From contig DIVD01000035.1 in the NCBI GenBank assembly GCA_002423245.1, positions 18,854-50,340 on the forward strand: DNA of 31,487 nucleotides, written 5' to 3'. Origin of the DNA: Rhodobacteraceae bacterium UBA6141 (GTDB lineage: Bacteria > Pseudomonadota > Alphaproteobacteria > Rhodobacterales > Rhodobacteraceae). The notes beneath the pieces were generated by a model. The model was given only the letters and a program-made list of their open reading frames with translations. It did no database searches and was not told the DNA's origin. The translations under genes were made by a program, and so were the position numbers. Of the stretch, positions 24,076 through 31,487 are shown one piece after another (within the stretch, counting starts at the first letter, position 1; every line of letters starts with the position of its first letter).

Positions 24076-24800
24076 GCCATCCTCTCGCGTGCTTCCAGCG
24101 CCTGCAGCCGCCGCGCGCGAATCTCCGTCCGGGTGCGGATCAGCACCAGCGCCACGAACAGCAGCACGAACCCCGCGATGCAGGTCAGCAGCGGATACCA
24201 GAACACATCCGCCACGTTCTCCTGCGCATCGACCGAGAGCGAGGCGCCCTGATGCAGCCCCTGGTTCCAGAAGTTCACCGCATAGCGGCTGAGCACCGCG
24301 AAGACCGACCCGACAAGGCACAGCACCGAGGTCAGATCCGCCGCGGTGTCGGGGTTGTCGATCGCCTCCCACAGCGCGATGTAGCCGAGGTAGAACAGGA
24401 ACAGGATCAGGAACGAGGTCAGCCGCGGATCCCATTCCCACCAGGTGCCCCACATCGGCTGGCCCCAGATCGCCCCGGTAAAGAGCGCGATCAGCGTCAT
24501 CGTCATCCCCACCGGCGCCGCCGCCCTGGCCGCGAGCGCGGACACATGGTGCCGCCGGATCAGCCAGATCAGCGAGGCGACCAGCATCATTCCCCAGCCA
24601 TTGATCGCCAGCATCGCCGAGGGGACGTGAAGGTAGATGATCTTGACCGTCGATCCCTGCCGGTAATCGTCGGGCGTGAGGAAGAACCCCCAGGCCAGCC
24701 CGCCAAGCAGCGCCAGCGCCGCAAGCCCCGTCACCCAGGGCAGCACCCGGGCCGAGCTTTGCATGAACCGCTTCGGATTGGCGTATTCCCAGATCGACAT
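24072..24800 (-). CDS. ccmC: Haem exporter protein CcmC
   Basis: A 242-residue inner-membrane haem-handling protein with six predicted transmembrane segments. It presents haem to CcmE. The tryptophan-rich motif WGTWWEWDPRLTS (about 116-128) that binds haem is intact, as are the two periplasmic haem-ligand regions KIIYLHVPSAM (His near 58) and NFWNQGLHQGASLS (His near 182). The start MSIWEYANPKRF is normal for alphaproteobacteria. It lies 54 bases after ccmB and overlaps ccmD. Confidence 0.96.
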   Translation of the reverse strand: MSIWEYANPKRFMQSSARVLPWVTGLAALALLGGLAWGFFLTPDDYRQGSTVKIIYLHVPSAMLAINGWGMMLVASLIWLIRRHHVSALAARAAAPVGMTMTLIALFTGAIWGQPMWGTWWEWDPRLTSFLILFLFYLGYIALWEAIDNPDTAADLTSVLCLVGSVFAVLSRYAVNFWNQGLHQGASLSVDAQENVADVFWYPLLTCIAGFVLLFVALVLIRTRTEIRARRLQALEARERMA

Positions 24801-24854
24801 GGGGGTGTGCTACTTCCTCTGTCCGGCGCGCTCAACTGAATATCGCGTGTGCGC

Positions 24855-25511
24855 TCAGCGCAGATTGACGCGGATGGCGGCGGCCGAGGCGAAGGGCAGC
24901 AGCGCCACCGAGGCGGCGGTGATCCCGGCCAGCAGCAGCAGCGGCGGCCCGGTCTCCAGCCCCGCGGTGCCGCGCCGCACGGTTTCGGCGCCGAAGATCA
25001 GCGTCGGCACATAAAGCGGCAGCACCAGCAGCGACAGCAGCAGCCCGCCGCGTTTCAGCCCGACGGTCAGCGCCGCGCCGAAGGTTCCGATCACCGACAG
25101 CGCCGGCGTGCCAAGCGCCAGCGAGACGGTCAGCCAGAAGAAGCCCGCGCCCGGCAGATGCAGCAGCACCCCGAACAGCGGCGCCGCGATGACCAGCGGC
25201 AGCCCGGTCGTCAGCCAGTGCGCGGCGGCCTTCATCGTGACCACCGCCTCCAGCGGGATCGGGGCCGTCGCCAGCAGGTCCAGCGAGCCATCCTCGAAGT
25301 CGAGCGCGAAGATCCGGTCCAGCGACAGAAGGCAGGCCAGCAGCGCCCCGACCCAGAGGATGCCGGGGGCGATGCGGGCCAGCGTGCCGCCCTCGGGGCC
25401 AACGCCGAAGGGCACCAGCACGGTAACGATCAGGAAGAAGGCAAGGCCGAGGCCGAAGCCGCCCCCCGCCCGGACCGCAAGGCGCAGATCGCGCAGCAAA
25501 AGCGCGATCAT
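24855..25511 (-). CDS. ccmB: Haem exporter protein CcmB
   Basis: A 218-residue permease of the CcmABCD transporter, with about six hydrophobic segments. The conserved LLLRDLRLAVRAGGG start, LDRIFALDFEDGSLDLLATAPIPLE block (64-88) and KAAAHWLTTGLPLVIAAP block identify the family. Its ATG overlaps the ccmA stop by four bases, so the ATPase and permease are coupled. The length is normal. Confidence 0.95.
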   Translation of the reverse strand: MIALLLRDLRLAVRAGGGFGLGLAFFLIVTVLVPFGVGPEGGTLARIAPGILWVGALLACLLSLDRIFALDFEDGSLDLLATAPIPLEAVVTMKAAAHWLTTGLPLVIAAPLFGVLLHLPGAGFFWLTVSLALGTPALSVIGTFGAALTVGLKRGGLLLSLLVLPLYVPTLIFGAETVRRGTAGLETGPPLLLLAGITAASVALLPFASAAAIRVNLR

Positions 25512-26206
25512 GCGAAAGCCTCGTCGAAGGGGTGGCCGCGCCCGCCCGCCGCGGGGGGCCGCGCCTTGAAGGGCGCAAGATCCAGCACTTCGGCCCCGGC
25601 GATGCCAAGCTCGACATGCGTGGCGATCAGCGCCGAGCCGCCACCCGCCAGATGCGCCCGCACCGCCCGCTCGAACAGCCCGACCGATGCCGCATCGAGC
25701 GACACCGTGGGTTCATCCAGCATCCAGACCGGCCGGCCCGAGACCAGCAGCCGCGCCAGCCCCAGCCGCCGCTTCTGCCCCGCCGACAGCGCGCCCGCGG
25801 GCCGATCGCGAAGCGCGGCGAGGTTCATCGCCTCCAGCGCCGCGCCAGGCCCGCCGGTGCCGTGGATCGCCGCCCAGAAGCCGAGGTTCTCGGCAACGGT
25901 CAGCGTCGCCTTCAGCCCGTCGGCATGGCCCGAATAGGCAATGGCCTCGGCGGGGACCGACACCGCGCCCGCCAGCGGGGGTTGCAGCCCCGCAAGCGTG
26001 CGCAGCAGCGTGGTCTTGCCGATGCCGTTCGGCCCGCGCAGCACCAGCGCCCGGCCCGGCGCAAGCGTGAAGCCGATACCCTCCAGCACGGGGATCCCCC
26101 CGCGCGAGACGGTCAGGCCAGTGACGGTCAGGCCAGTGACGGTCAGGCCAGTGGCGGGCAGGTCGGGAACGGTCGGGTCGGGGACGGTCGGATCCGCTGG
26201 GTTCAT
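25508..26206 (-). CDS. ccmA: Haem exporter ATP-binding protein CcmA, repeat-extended N-terminus
   Basis: A 232-residue ABC ATPase whose ATP hydrolysis releases haem-loaded CcmE. The Walker A motif GPNGIGKT is at 58-65, the signature reads LSAGQKRR and Walker B is VWMLDEP with a following SLDAAS; the H-loop is ATHVE. The family normally begins a few residues before a short strand like LTVSRGG. Here that strand is preceded by repeats: PTVPD twice, then TGLTV three times (residues 6-33), encoded by two 15-bp tandem arrays. No in-frame ATG or GTG is closer to the core, so translation must start at 26206 with the extension. The extra part is unlikely to be catalytic. It lies 55 bases after the Mth938-like gene. 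Confidence 0.93.
   Translation of the reverse strand: MNPADPTVPDPTVPDLPATGLTVTGLTVTGLTVSRGGIPVLEGIGFTLAPGRALVLRGPNGIGKTTLLRTLAGLQPPLAGAVSVPAEAIAYSGHADGLKATLTVAENLGFWAAIHGTGGPGAALEAMNLAALRDRPAGALSAGQKRRLGLARLLVSGRPVWMLDEPTVSLDAASVGLFERAVRAHLAGGGSALIATHVELGIAGAEVLDLAPFKARPPAAGGRGHPFDEAFA
26108..26190. repeat. Two adjacent 15-bp tandem arrays at the start of ccmA
   Basis: GACGGTCAGGCCAGT occurs three times (26108-26152). After eight bases a second unit, GGTCGGGAACGGTCG, occurs twice (26161-26190, one mismatch). Both are 15 bp, so each copy adds five residues to CcmA. Confidence 0.92.
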
Positions 26207-26261
26207 CGCCCTGCCATAGCCGATCGGCGGGCGGGCGGGAAGGGCGCCATCCCCCGCGCCC

Positions 26262-26618
26262 CTAGCCCACCGGCAGCATTGCTGCGGCGATGCGCCGGCC
26301 CTCGGACAGCAGCACGTTATAGGTGCGGCAGGCGGCGGGGGAATCCATCGCCTCGAGGCCGATCCCCGCCGCCTCGAGCGCCGCGCGCAGCGGCCCCGGC
26401 GGGTGGGCGATCACGTTGCCGGTGCCGAGGAACAGCACGTCCACCTGCCCCGCCAGCGCCAGCAGCGCCGCGATGTCGTCATAGCCGCCCCATTCCGCCA
26501 CACCCTCGGGGCGGATCAGGATGGCGCCGTGCCAGACCGCCCCGCCTGCGCGGAAGAAGCCGGGGCCGTAGCCCTCGACCGCCGTCGCCCCGCCGAAACT
26601 GGCCTCGTTCAGGCGCAT
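26262..26618 (-). CDS. Mth938-like (DUF498) protein, NDUFAF3 homologue
   Basis: A 118-residue soluble protein of the DUF498/Mth938 fold. The landmarks are VDVLFLGTGNVIAHPP (53-68), LRAALEAAGIGLEAMDSPAACRTYNVLLSEGRRIAAAMLP, which is the conserved C-terminal half. The human homologue NDUFAF3 takes part in assembly of respiratory complex I, and bacterial copies are often next to secDF, as here. The ATG at 26618 is one base after the secF stop, which decides it over the longer open frame. The molecular function is not known; a role in membrane-protein assembly is inferred from context. Confidence 0.85.
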   Translation of the reverse strand: MRLNEASFGGATAVEGYGPGFFRAGGAVWHGAILIRPEGVAEWGGYDDIAALLALAGQVDVLFLGTGNVIAHPPGPLRAALEAAGIGLEAMDSPAACRTYNVLLSEGRRIAAAMLPVG

Positions 26619-26619
26619 G

Positions 26620-27594
26620 TCATGTCTCCGAAGTGGCGAACCGGGTGCCGCCCCCGTCGGTCGGCTTGGACCAGTCGCGCTTGACCCCCAGCCACAGCAC
26701 GATGTTCTTCGCGACATAGACCGAGGAGTAGGTGCCGATCACGATACCGAAGGTGATGGCAAAGACAAAGCCGCGAATCACGTCGCCGCCCAGCACCAGC
26801 AGCGCGATCAGCGCCACCAGCGTGGTGCCCGAGGTCATCACCGTGCGGCTGAGCGTTTCGTTCACCGAACGGTTCATCACGTCGCGCAGCGGCATGGTCT
26901 TGAACTTCATCAGATTCTCGCGCAGGCGGTCGAAGACCACCACCGTGTCGTTGATCGAATAGCCAAGGATGGTCAGCAGCGCCGCGATGATCGACAGATC
27001 GAACCGGATCTGAAGCAGCGCGAAGACGCCGATGGTCACCAGAACGTCGTGCACCAGCGCCGCGACGGCGCCGAGCGCGAACTGCCACTCGAAGCGCAGC
27101 CAGACATAGACCAGGATCGCCGCCACCGCCGCCACGACCGCAAGGATGGCGGTCCAGATCAGCTCGCCCGAGACCTTGGGGCCGACCGATTCGACAGAGG
27201 GGAAGGTGATGGAGGGGTCCACCGCCCGCAACGCCGCCTCGACCGCCGCGATGGTTTCGGGCGTCACACTTTCCATGCCGTCCTGCGCCTGCAGGCGGAT
27301 CATGGCGACATGCTGGTCGGCGGCGAAGGTGGGGTCGAACACCTCGGTGATCAGCACATCGCCCTGCGCGACCTGACCAATCGCGGCGCGGTAGGCCGCG
27401 ATATCCACCGGCTGCGTGCCTTCCGAACGAATGGTGGTGCCGCCCTCGAAGTCGATGCCGAAGTTGAGCCCCATCACCAGCCACAGCACCAGCGCCGCGA
27501 CCACCGCCACCGCCGAGGCGCCGAAGGTGAGGCGCTGATACCTGAAGAAGTCGATATGCGTTTCGGCGGGGACGAGTTTCAGACGGAATGCCAT
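26620..27594 (-). CDS. secF: Protein translocase subunit SecF
   Basis: A 324-residue inner-membrane protein of the SecDF complex, which uses the proton gradient to pull exported proteins through SecYEG. It has the family layout: TM1 near 22-42, the signature FGIDFEGGT (45-53), a periplasmic domain to about 135, then five TM segments with GYSINDTVVVFDRLREN and the final GVKRDWSKP region. The start MAFRLKLVPAETHIDFF is normal. It follows secD by 12 bases and precedes the Mth938-like gene by one base. Confidence 0.97.
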   Translation of the reverse strand: MAFRLKLVPAETHIDFFRYQRLTFGASAVAVVAALVLWLVMGLNFGIDFEGGTTIRSEGTQPVDIAAYRAAIGQVAQGDVLITEVFDPTFAADQHVAMIRLQAQDGMESVTPETIAAVEAALRAVDPSITFPSVESVGPKVSGELIWTAILAVVAAVAAILVYVWLRFEWQFALGAVAALVHDVLVTIGVFALLQIRFDLSIIAALLTILGYSINDTVVVFDRLRENLMKFKTMPLRDVMNRSVNETLSRTVMTSGTTLVALIALLVLGGDVIRGFVFAITFGIVIGTYSSVYVAKNIVLWLGVKRDWSKPTDGGGTRFATSET

Positions 27595-27606
27595 GCGCGT
27601 GGTCCC

Positions 27607-29271
27607 TTACAAGATGATGGTTTTCGGCCGGCGCCAGCGGAACCAGTCGGCGACCATCACCCGCGTCACATAGAGCGCGGTGAAGACCGAGGTGACAAGG
27701 CCGATGGCCAGCGTCACCGCAAAGCCGCGCACCGGGCCGGCCCCCACGAAGAACAGGATCGCCGCGACGATGAAGGTGGTCAGGTTGGCGTCGATGATCG
27801 CCGACATCGCCTTTTCATAGCCAAGCTCTATGGCGCGGGCGGGGCCCCTCGAAGTCTTCATCTCCTCGCGGATCCGCTCGAAGACCAGTACATTGGCATC
27901 GACCGCCATGCCGATGGTCAGCACGATCCCGGCGATGCCCGGCAGCGTCAGCGTGCCGCCGATCAGCGACAGCAGGCCGAAGATCATCGCCACGTTGAAG
28001 ATCAGCGCGACCGAGGCGAACAGGCCGAACAGCCCGTAGCTCGCCACCATCAGCACGATCACGGCGGCAAGCCCGACCATGCTGGCGACGCGGCCGGCGT
28101 CGATGCTGTCCTGGCCAAGCTCGGGGCCGACGGTGCGCTCTTCGAGGAAGGTCATCTCGGCCGGCAGGGCACCGGCGCGCAGCAGCACCGCAAGATTGGT
28201 GGACTCCTCGACCGTGAAGTTGCCGGTGATGATGCCCGACCCGCCCGGAATGTGGCTCTGGATCTGCGGGGCAGAGATCACCTCGTCATCCAGCACGATG
28301 GCGAAGAGCTGGCCGATGTTCTCGGCCGTGTAGTCGCCGAACTTGCGCGCGCCGGTGGCGTTGAAACGGAAGCTGACGGCGGGGCGGCCGTTCTGGTCGA
28401 AGTCGGGTTTCGCATCGACCAGTTCCTCGCCCGACACGACGGGCGACTGTTCCAGCACGTAGAACACCCCCGGCTCGTCGGCGGCGGGCAGCACCATGTT
28501 GCCGGGGCCGGGCGGCGCATCCCCCGAGGTGGTGCGGCGGATCACCGGATGGAAGGTCAGCCGCGCGGTGGTGCCGATCAGCGCCTTCAGTTCCTCGGCA
28601 GAGCCGATGCCGGGCACCTGGATCAGCACCCGGTCCGCGCCCTGGCGCTGGATCGTCGGCTCGCGGGTGCCGACCTCGTCGACCCGGCGGCGAATGATCT
28701 CGACGCTTTGCTGCATGGTGCGGTCGTCGGTGGCGGCGCGTTCGGCCTCGGACAGCGAGACGGTCAGCGTATCGCCCGCGCCCCGCACCTCGAGGTCGGT
28801 CTGGCCGACGCCGGTCAGGCTCACCACCGGGCTGGCAAGGGCGCGCGCGACTTCCACCGCGCGGGCCATGCCCTCGGGCTGCGAGATCTGCACGCGCAAC
28901 TCGCCCTCCGGCGCGGGCACGCGGCGCACCGTGCCCACCGTGGCGCGTTCGGCGCGCAGCGCATCGCGCAGTTCCGGCCAGAGGCTGTCCATCCGGTCGG
29001 CATAGACATCGGCCACATGGACCTCTGCCAGCAGATGCGCCCCCCCGCGCAGGTCGAGCCCGAGATTGACCAGCCCCGAGGGCAGCCAGGACGGCCAGGC
29101 ATCCCGCGCCGCCGCCAGTTCGGGCGTCTCCACCCCGGTCTTCTCGATCGTGGCCAGCGCGTCGTTATGGGCCTCCACGCGGGCGTAGAACAGGTTGGGC
29201 ATCGCGGTCAGCAGCCCGAGGGCGACAAGCCCCCAGATGACGACCCGCTTCCAGAGGGGGATGTGCAGCAT
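27607..29271 (-). CDS. secD: Protein translocase subunit SecD
   Basis: A 554-residue inner-membrane partner of SecF. TM1 (about 8-26) is followed by the D1 signature NLGLDLRGGAHLL (69-81), a long periplasmic region with RRRVDEVGTREPTIQRQGADRVLIQVPG and SFRFNATGARKFGDYTAENIG, and a C-terminal six-TM channel domain with GMAVDANVLVFERIREE, where the conserved Asp carries protons. Length is typical for alphaproteobacteria. It follows yajC by eight bases on the same strand. Confidence 0.97.
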   Translation of the reverse strand: MLHIPLWKRVVIWGLVALGLLTAMPNLFYARVEAHNDALATIEKTGVETPELAAARDAWPSWLPSGLVNLGLDLRGGAHLLAEVHVADVYADRMDSLWPELRDALRAERATVGTVRRVPAPEGELRVQISQPEGMARAVEVARALASPVVSLTGVGQTDLEVRGAGDTLTVSLSEAERAATDDRTMQQSVEIIRRRVDEVGTREPTIQRQGADRVLIQVPGIGSAEELKALIGTTARLTFHPVIRRTTSGDAPPGPGNMVLPAADEPGVFYVLEQSPVVSGEELVDAKPDFDQNGRPAVSFRFNATGARKFGDYTAENIGQLFAIVLDDEVISAPQIQSHIPGGSGIITGNFTVEESTNLAVLLRAGALPAEMTFLEERTVGPELGQDSIDAGRVASMVGLAAVIVLMVASYGLFGLFASVALIFNVAMIFGLLSLIGGTLTLPGIAGIVLTIGMAVDANVLVFERIREEMKTSRGPARAIELGYEKAMSAIIDANLTTFIVAAILFFVGAGPVRGFAVTLAIGLVTSVFTALYVTRVMVADWFRWRRPKTIIL

Positions 29272-29279
29272 TCAGCGGC

Positions 29280-29624
29280 TCAGTTCGCGTTCGCGGCAGG
29301 GGTGGCGGGTTCGGTCTTGGACACGACCTGCGCGATGGTGGCGCGCACGACGCGGACCTTCACGCCCTCGGCGATCTCGACTTCCAGCTCGCCATCGTCC
29401 TTGACCTTCGACACCTTGCCGATGATGCCGCCCTGGGTGATGACGGTATCGCCGCGGCGCACCGCCTCGACCATCGCGCGGTGATCCTTCGCCTTCTTCT
29501 GCTGCGGGCGGATCAGCAGGAAATACATGATCGCGAAGATCAGGATCAGCGGGACGAACTGGGTGATGGCGCCGGCGGCGCCGCCACCTGCGGCGGCCTG
29601 GGCATAGGCGGGGGTCACGAACAT
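29280..29624 (-). CDS. yajC: Sec translocon accessory protein YajC
   Basis: A 114-residue single-pass inner-membrane protein that associates with SecDF. One TM segment (FVPLILIFAIMYFLLI, 23-38) is followed by the invariant RPQQKK (39-44) and a small cytosolic domain with GDTVITQGGIIGKVSKV. The short Ala/Gly-rich N-terminus is common in alphaproteobacteria. It is the first gene of the sec-ccm run. A promoter at 29733-29761 and a hairpin-rich leader of about 100 bases lie before it. Confidence 0.96.
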   Translation of the reverse strand: MFVTPAYAQAAAGGGAAGAITQFVPLILIFAIMYFLLIRPQQKKAKDHRAMVEAVRRGDTVITQGGIIGKVSKVKDDGELEVEIAEGVKVRVVRATIAQVVSKTEPATPAANAN

Positions 29625-29662
29625 CGGTCTTCCTCTGGTTGTCGGGGGAAAAGCCTGGCGCC

Positions 29663-29719
29663 GCCCCGTCTGTCATTGGGGCTTTCGCCCTGAAGTCTGG
29701 TCCGGGGCGGTCGGCCCCG
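29663..29719 (-). promoter_or_regulatory. Structured leader of the yajC-secDF operon
   Basis: On the minus strand, in order of transcription, the leader has a 6-bp GC hairpin (29703-29708 with 29714-29719), then GGGC-GAAA-GCCC (29679-29690), a GNRA-tetraloop stem, then GCCCC/GGGGC (29678-29682 with 29663-29667, 10-base loop). The second and third stems share bases 29679-29682 and cannot form together. A TTTTCCCCC tract follows about 15 bases after the third stem. This resembles an attenuator, but no ligand or leader peptide is evident. Confidence 0.35.
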
Positions 29720-29732
29720 TGAAGTCGGCGGC

Positions 29733-29761
29733 ACCCTAGCCCCGGCCCCCTGGCTTGACAA
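29733..29761 (-). promoter_or_regulatory. Sigma70-type promoter for yajC-secDF
   Basis: On the minus strand TTGTCA (29756-29761) and TAGGGT (29733-29738) are exactly 17 bases apart, a common form in Rhodobacterales. The predicted start of transcription, near 29726, leaves a leader of about 100 bases before the yajC ATG. Confidence 0.55.
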
Positions 29762-29784
29762 GCGCGGCCCGCCGCATTTCCCGG

Positions 29785-29842
29785 TTCAAAACCCGGTGGC
29801 GATCAGGCATATGGGGGGCGCCCCGCGCCGCCGCAACGGCGG
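29785..29842 (+). promoter_or_regulatory. Candidate serS promoter and leader hairpin
   Basis: TTCAAA (29785-29790) and CATATG (29808-29813) are 17 bases apart and 55 bases before the serS ATG; the match to consensus is moderate. Just downstream CCGCCG (29828-29833) pairs with CGGCGG (29837-29842) over a CAA loop, a stable stem in the predicted leader, ending about 25 bases before the start codon. Functional use of either is inferred. Confidence 0.3.
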
Positions 29843-29867
29843 AGGCCCGACAACCCGAGGTGACACC

Positions 29868-31160
29868 ATGCACGACATCCGCGCGATCCGCGAGAATCCC
29901 GCAGCCTTCGACGCCGCCCTGTCGCGGCGGGGGCTTGCGGGGCTGTCGTCGCAGGTGCTGGCGCTGGACGAGGCGCGCCGCGCCCGCATCCTCGCCGCCG
30001 AGACCGCGCAGGCCGCGCAGAATGCCGCCTCGAGGGAGGTGGCCGCGGCAAGGGCGCGCGGCGATGACGCGGAATTCGAGCGCCTGCGCGCGCTGGTGGC
30101 CGAGAAGAAGGCCGAGGTCGCGCGCCTGACCGAGGCGGCCAGGGCCGACGACGCCGCGCTGCGCGAATTGCTGATGAGCCTGCCGAACCTGCCCGCCGAC
30201 GATGTGCCCGACGGCCCGGACGAGAGCGGAAACGTCGAGCTGCGCCGCTGGGGCACGCCGCGAGCCCTCGATTTCGCACCGCTGGAGCATTACCAGTTGC
30301 CCGCCATGCAGGCCGGGATGGATTTCGCCACCGCCGCCAAGCTGTCGGGCAGCCGCTTCGTGGTGCTGTCGGGCGCGGTCGCGCGCGTGCACCGGGCGCT
30401 GGGGCAGTTCATGCTCGACACCCATGTCGCCGAACATGGCCTGACCGAGACCTGGACCCCGGTTCTGGTGAAGCCCGAGATGATGCTGGGCACCGGCCAG
30501 TTGCCGAAATTCGGCGAGGACAGCTACCAGACCACCAACGGCTGGTGGCTGATCCCTACCGCCGAGGTGACGCTGACCAATATCGTGCATGGCGAGACGG
30601 TGGCCGAAAGCACCCTGCCCCGCCGCCATGTCGCCCATAGCCAGTGCTTCCGCTCCGAAGCGGGCTCGGCGGGGCGCGACACGGCGGGGATGCTGCGCCA
30701 GCACCAGTTCGAGAAGGTGGAGATGGTGTCGATCACCCGGCCGCAGGACTCGGCCGCCGAGCATGAGCGGATGACCCGCTGCGCCGAGGCGATCCTCGAA
30801 AGGCTGGGCCTGCCCTACCGGACGGTCGTGCTGTGCACCGGCGACATGGGCTTTGGCGCGACGCGGACCCATGACCTCGAGGTCTGGCTGCCGGGCCAGC
30901 AGACCTACCGCGAGATCTCGTCGGTGTCGAACTGCGGCGCCTTCCAGGCGCGGCGGATGAACGCGCGTTTCAGGCCCGCCGATGGCGGCAAGCCCGAATT
31001 CGTGCACACGCTGAACGGATCGGGGCTCGCCGTCGGGCGCTGCCTGATCGCGGTGCTGGAGAACGGTCAGCAGGCCGACGGCTCGGTAGAGCTGCCGGCG
31101 GCGCTGCACCCCTGGCTTGGCGGGCGCAGCCGCATCACCGCGGACGGCGCGCTGGCCTGA
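29868..31160 (+). CDS. serS: Seryl-tRNA synthetase
   Basis: A 430-residue class II synthetase that charges tRNA-Ser. Residues 1-105 form the antiparallel coiled-coil arm that grips the tRNA variable arm (HDIRAIRENPAAFDAALSRRGL, then Ala/Glu/Arg-rich helices). The catalytic core has motif 2 CFRSEAGSAGRDTAGMLRQHQFEKVEMV and motif 3 NGSGLAVGRCLIAVLEN, and the serine-site TAEVTLTN. The ATG at 29868 is preceded by GAGGTGA at good spacing. Length is normal. It is divergent from yajC with a 243-base shared upstream region. Confidence 0.97.
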   Translation: MHDIRAIRENPAAFDAALSRRGLAGLSSQVLALDEARRARILAAETAQAAQNAASREVAAARARGDDAEFERLRALVAEKKAEVARLTEAARADDAALRELLMSLPNLPADDVPDGPDESGNVELRRWGTPRALDFAPLEHYQLPAMQAGMDFATAAKLSGSRFVVLSGAVARVHRALGQFMLDTHVAEHGLTETWTPVLVKPEMMLGTGQLPKFGEDSYQTTNGWWLIPTAEVTLTNIVHGETVAESTLPRRHVAHSQCFRSEAGSAGRDTAGMLRQHQFEKVEMVSITRPQDSAAEHERMTRCAEAILERLGLPYRTVVLCTGDMGFGATRTHDLEVWLPGQQTYREISSVSNCGAFQARRMNARFRPADGGKPEFVHTLNGSGLAVGRCLIAVLENGQQADGSVELPAALHPWLGGRSRITADGALA

Positions 31161-31173
31161 CGCCCGGGGCGGC

Positions 31174-31232
31174 AGCGGTTTCCGGGCGCGCGAGCGCCTG
31201 CGGCGGTTTTCCGGGCGCGCAAGCGCCTGCGG
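31174..31232. repeat. About 29-bp tandem duplication after serS
   Basis: A GGTTTCCGGGCGCGCGAGCGCC-type unit (31174-31202) is repeated at 31203-31232 with one added T and one G-to-A change. It starts 14 bases after the serS stop. Each copy contains GGCGC and GCGCC segments that could pair, so it may also fold in RNA. Confidence 0.85.
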
Positions 31233-31243
31233 CGACCGCGCGC

Positions 31244-31272
31244 TTGAATTGCGCGGGCGGCTGCGCGATATC
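31244..31272 (+). promoter_or_regulatory. Weak candidate promoter for the TspO-like gene
   Basis: TTGAAT (31244-31249) and GATATC (31267-31272) are separated by 17 bases, 64 bases upstream of the ATG at 31336. Only a partial match to consensus. Confidence 0.3.
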
Positions 31273-31335
31273 TGGCGGCAACGCAGGCGGGCGCCGGTCT
31301 GACAGGCGCGCCCGGCGTTGAGGGACAGGACGCGC

Positions 31336-31487
31336 ATGAAGGCCATCTTGCTGTTCACCGCCGCCGTTGCCTTTGCGACCGCGCCCCTGCTGGTGCCGTC
31401 GTTCGGCGGCTTCGACCCCCGCGATTTCCCCTACCCGCCGCAGGACCCGCCGGTGCAGCCCGCCAGCTATGCCTTTGCAATCTGGGG
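31336..31487 (+). CDS. Tryptophan-rich/TspO-like membrane protein, N-terminal fragment
   Basis: The ATG at 31336 opens a frame that runs off the end of the window, giving 50 residues. It begins with a hydrophobic segment (KAILLFTAAVAFATAPLLV), followed by a Pro-rich stretch FDPRDFPYPPQDPPVQP and then ASYAFAIWG. PAxYAF-x-IWG is typical of TspO/MBR-related tryptophan-rich membrane proteins, where it starts the second helix. The remaining helices are outside the window, so the family is a reasonable but unproven call. AGGGACAGGA lies shortly upstream and can serve as ribosome site. Confidence 0.55.
   Translation, partial: MKAILLFTAAVAFATAPLLVPSFGGFDPRDFPYPPQDPPVQPASYAFAIW

Noticed and set aside
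29783..29794. GGTTCAAAACCC resembles a tRNA T-loop
   Set aside because: The flanking bases do not form a T-stem (CCCGG faces CCCGG), and there is no acceptor stem, anticodon arm or CCA-proximal pairing around it.

Overview
This is a GC-rich (roughly 70% G+C by eye) chromosomal window from an alphaproteobacterium. The gene content and order point to Rhodobacterales / Rhodobacteraceae: a pyrH-frr-uppS-cdsA-dxr-rseP-bamA-skp-fabZ-lpxA-lpxI-lpxB block with lpxI instead of lpxH, a yajC-secD-secF-(Mth938-like)-ccmABCDG block, and TTGACA-N17-TAG-type promoters. It is mostly housekeeping and envelope-biogenesis DNA. I found no phage, transposase, CRISPR, toxin-antitoxin or defence genes and no rRNA or tRNA genes.

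Layout. (1) 1-2858, plus strand: the 3' end of a PhoR-type histidine kinase, a small secreted Cys-pair protein, an L,D-transpeptidase lipoprotein, ribulose-phosphate 3-epimerase and a TIGR01244-type sulfurtransferase. (2) 2935-18140, minus strand, read from high to low coordinates: UMP kinase, ribosome recycling factor, undecaprenyl-PP synthase, CDP-diglyceride synthase, DXP reductoisomerase, RseP, BamA, Skp/OmpH, FabZ, LpxA, LpxI, LpxB, then CysRS and a squalene/phytoene-synthase-like protein. This run joins nucleotide and ribosome functions to isoprenoid carrier, phospholipid, lipid A and outer-membrane assembly. (3) 18304-23273, plus strand: miaA, then a three-gene molybdenum hydroxylase (2Fe-2S, FAD plus 4Fe-4S, and molybdenum-cofactor subunits, PaoABC type). 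(4) 23367-29624, minus strand: yajC-secD-secF-Mth938-like-ccmA-ccmB-ccmC-ccmD-ccmG, covering Sec export and cytochrome c maturation. (5) 29868-31487, plus strand: serS and the start of a TspO-like membrane protein.

The most distinctive property is not a gene. It is a dozen unrelated short tandem duplications (units of 7-29 bp, 2-4 copies) scattered over the window. Those wholly inside genes have units divisible by three. They lengthen the N-terminus of CcmA, a linker in the FAD subunit, a loop in the phytoene-synthase-like protein and the tail of Skp, and one covers the rseP stop codon. Other points worth a check are a structured yajC leader with two mutually exclusive hairpins, a Cys-flanked DxDxDG loop predicted in extracellular loop 7 of BamA, and homologues of two mitochondrial complex I assembly factors (NDUFAF3 and NDUFAF6). 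I see no convincing new multi-gene system.
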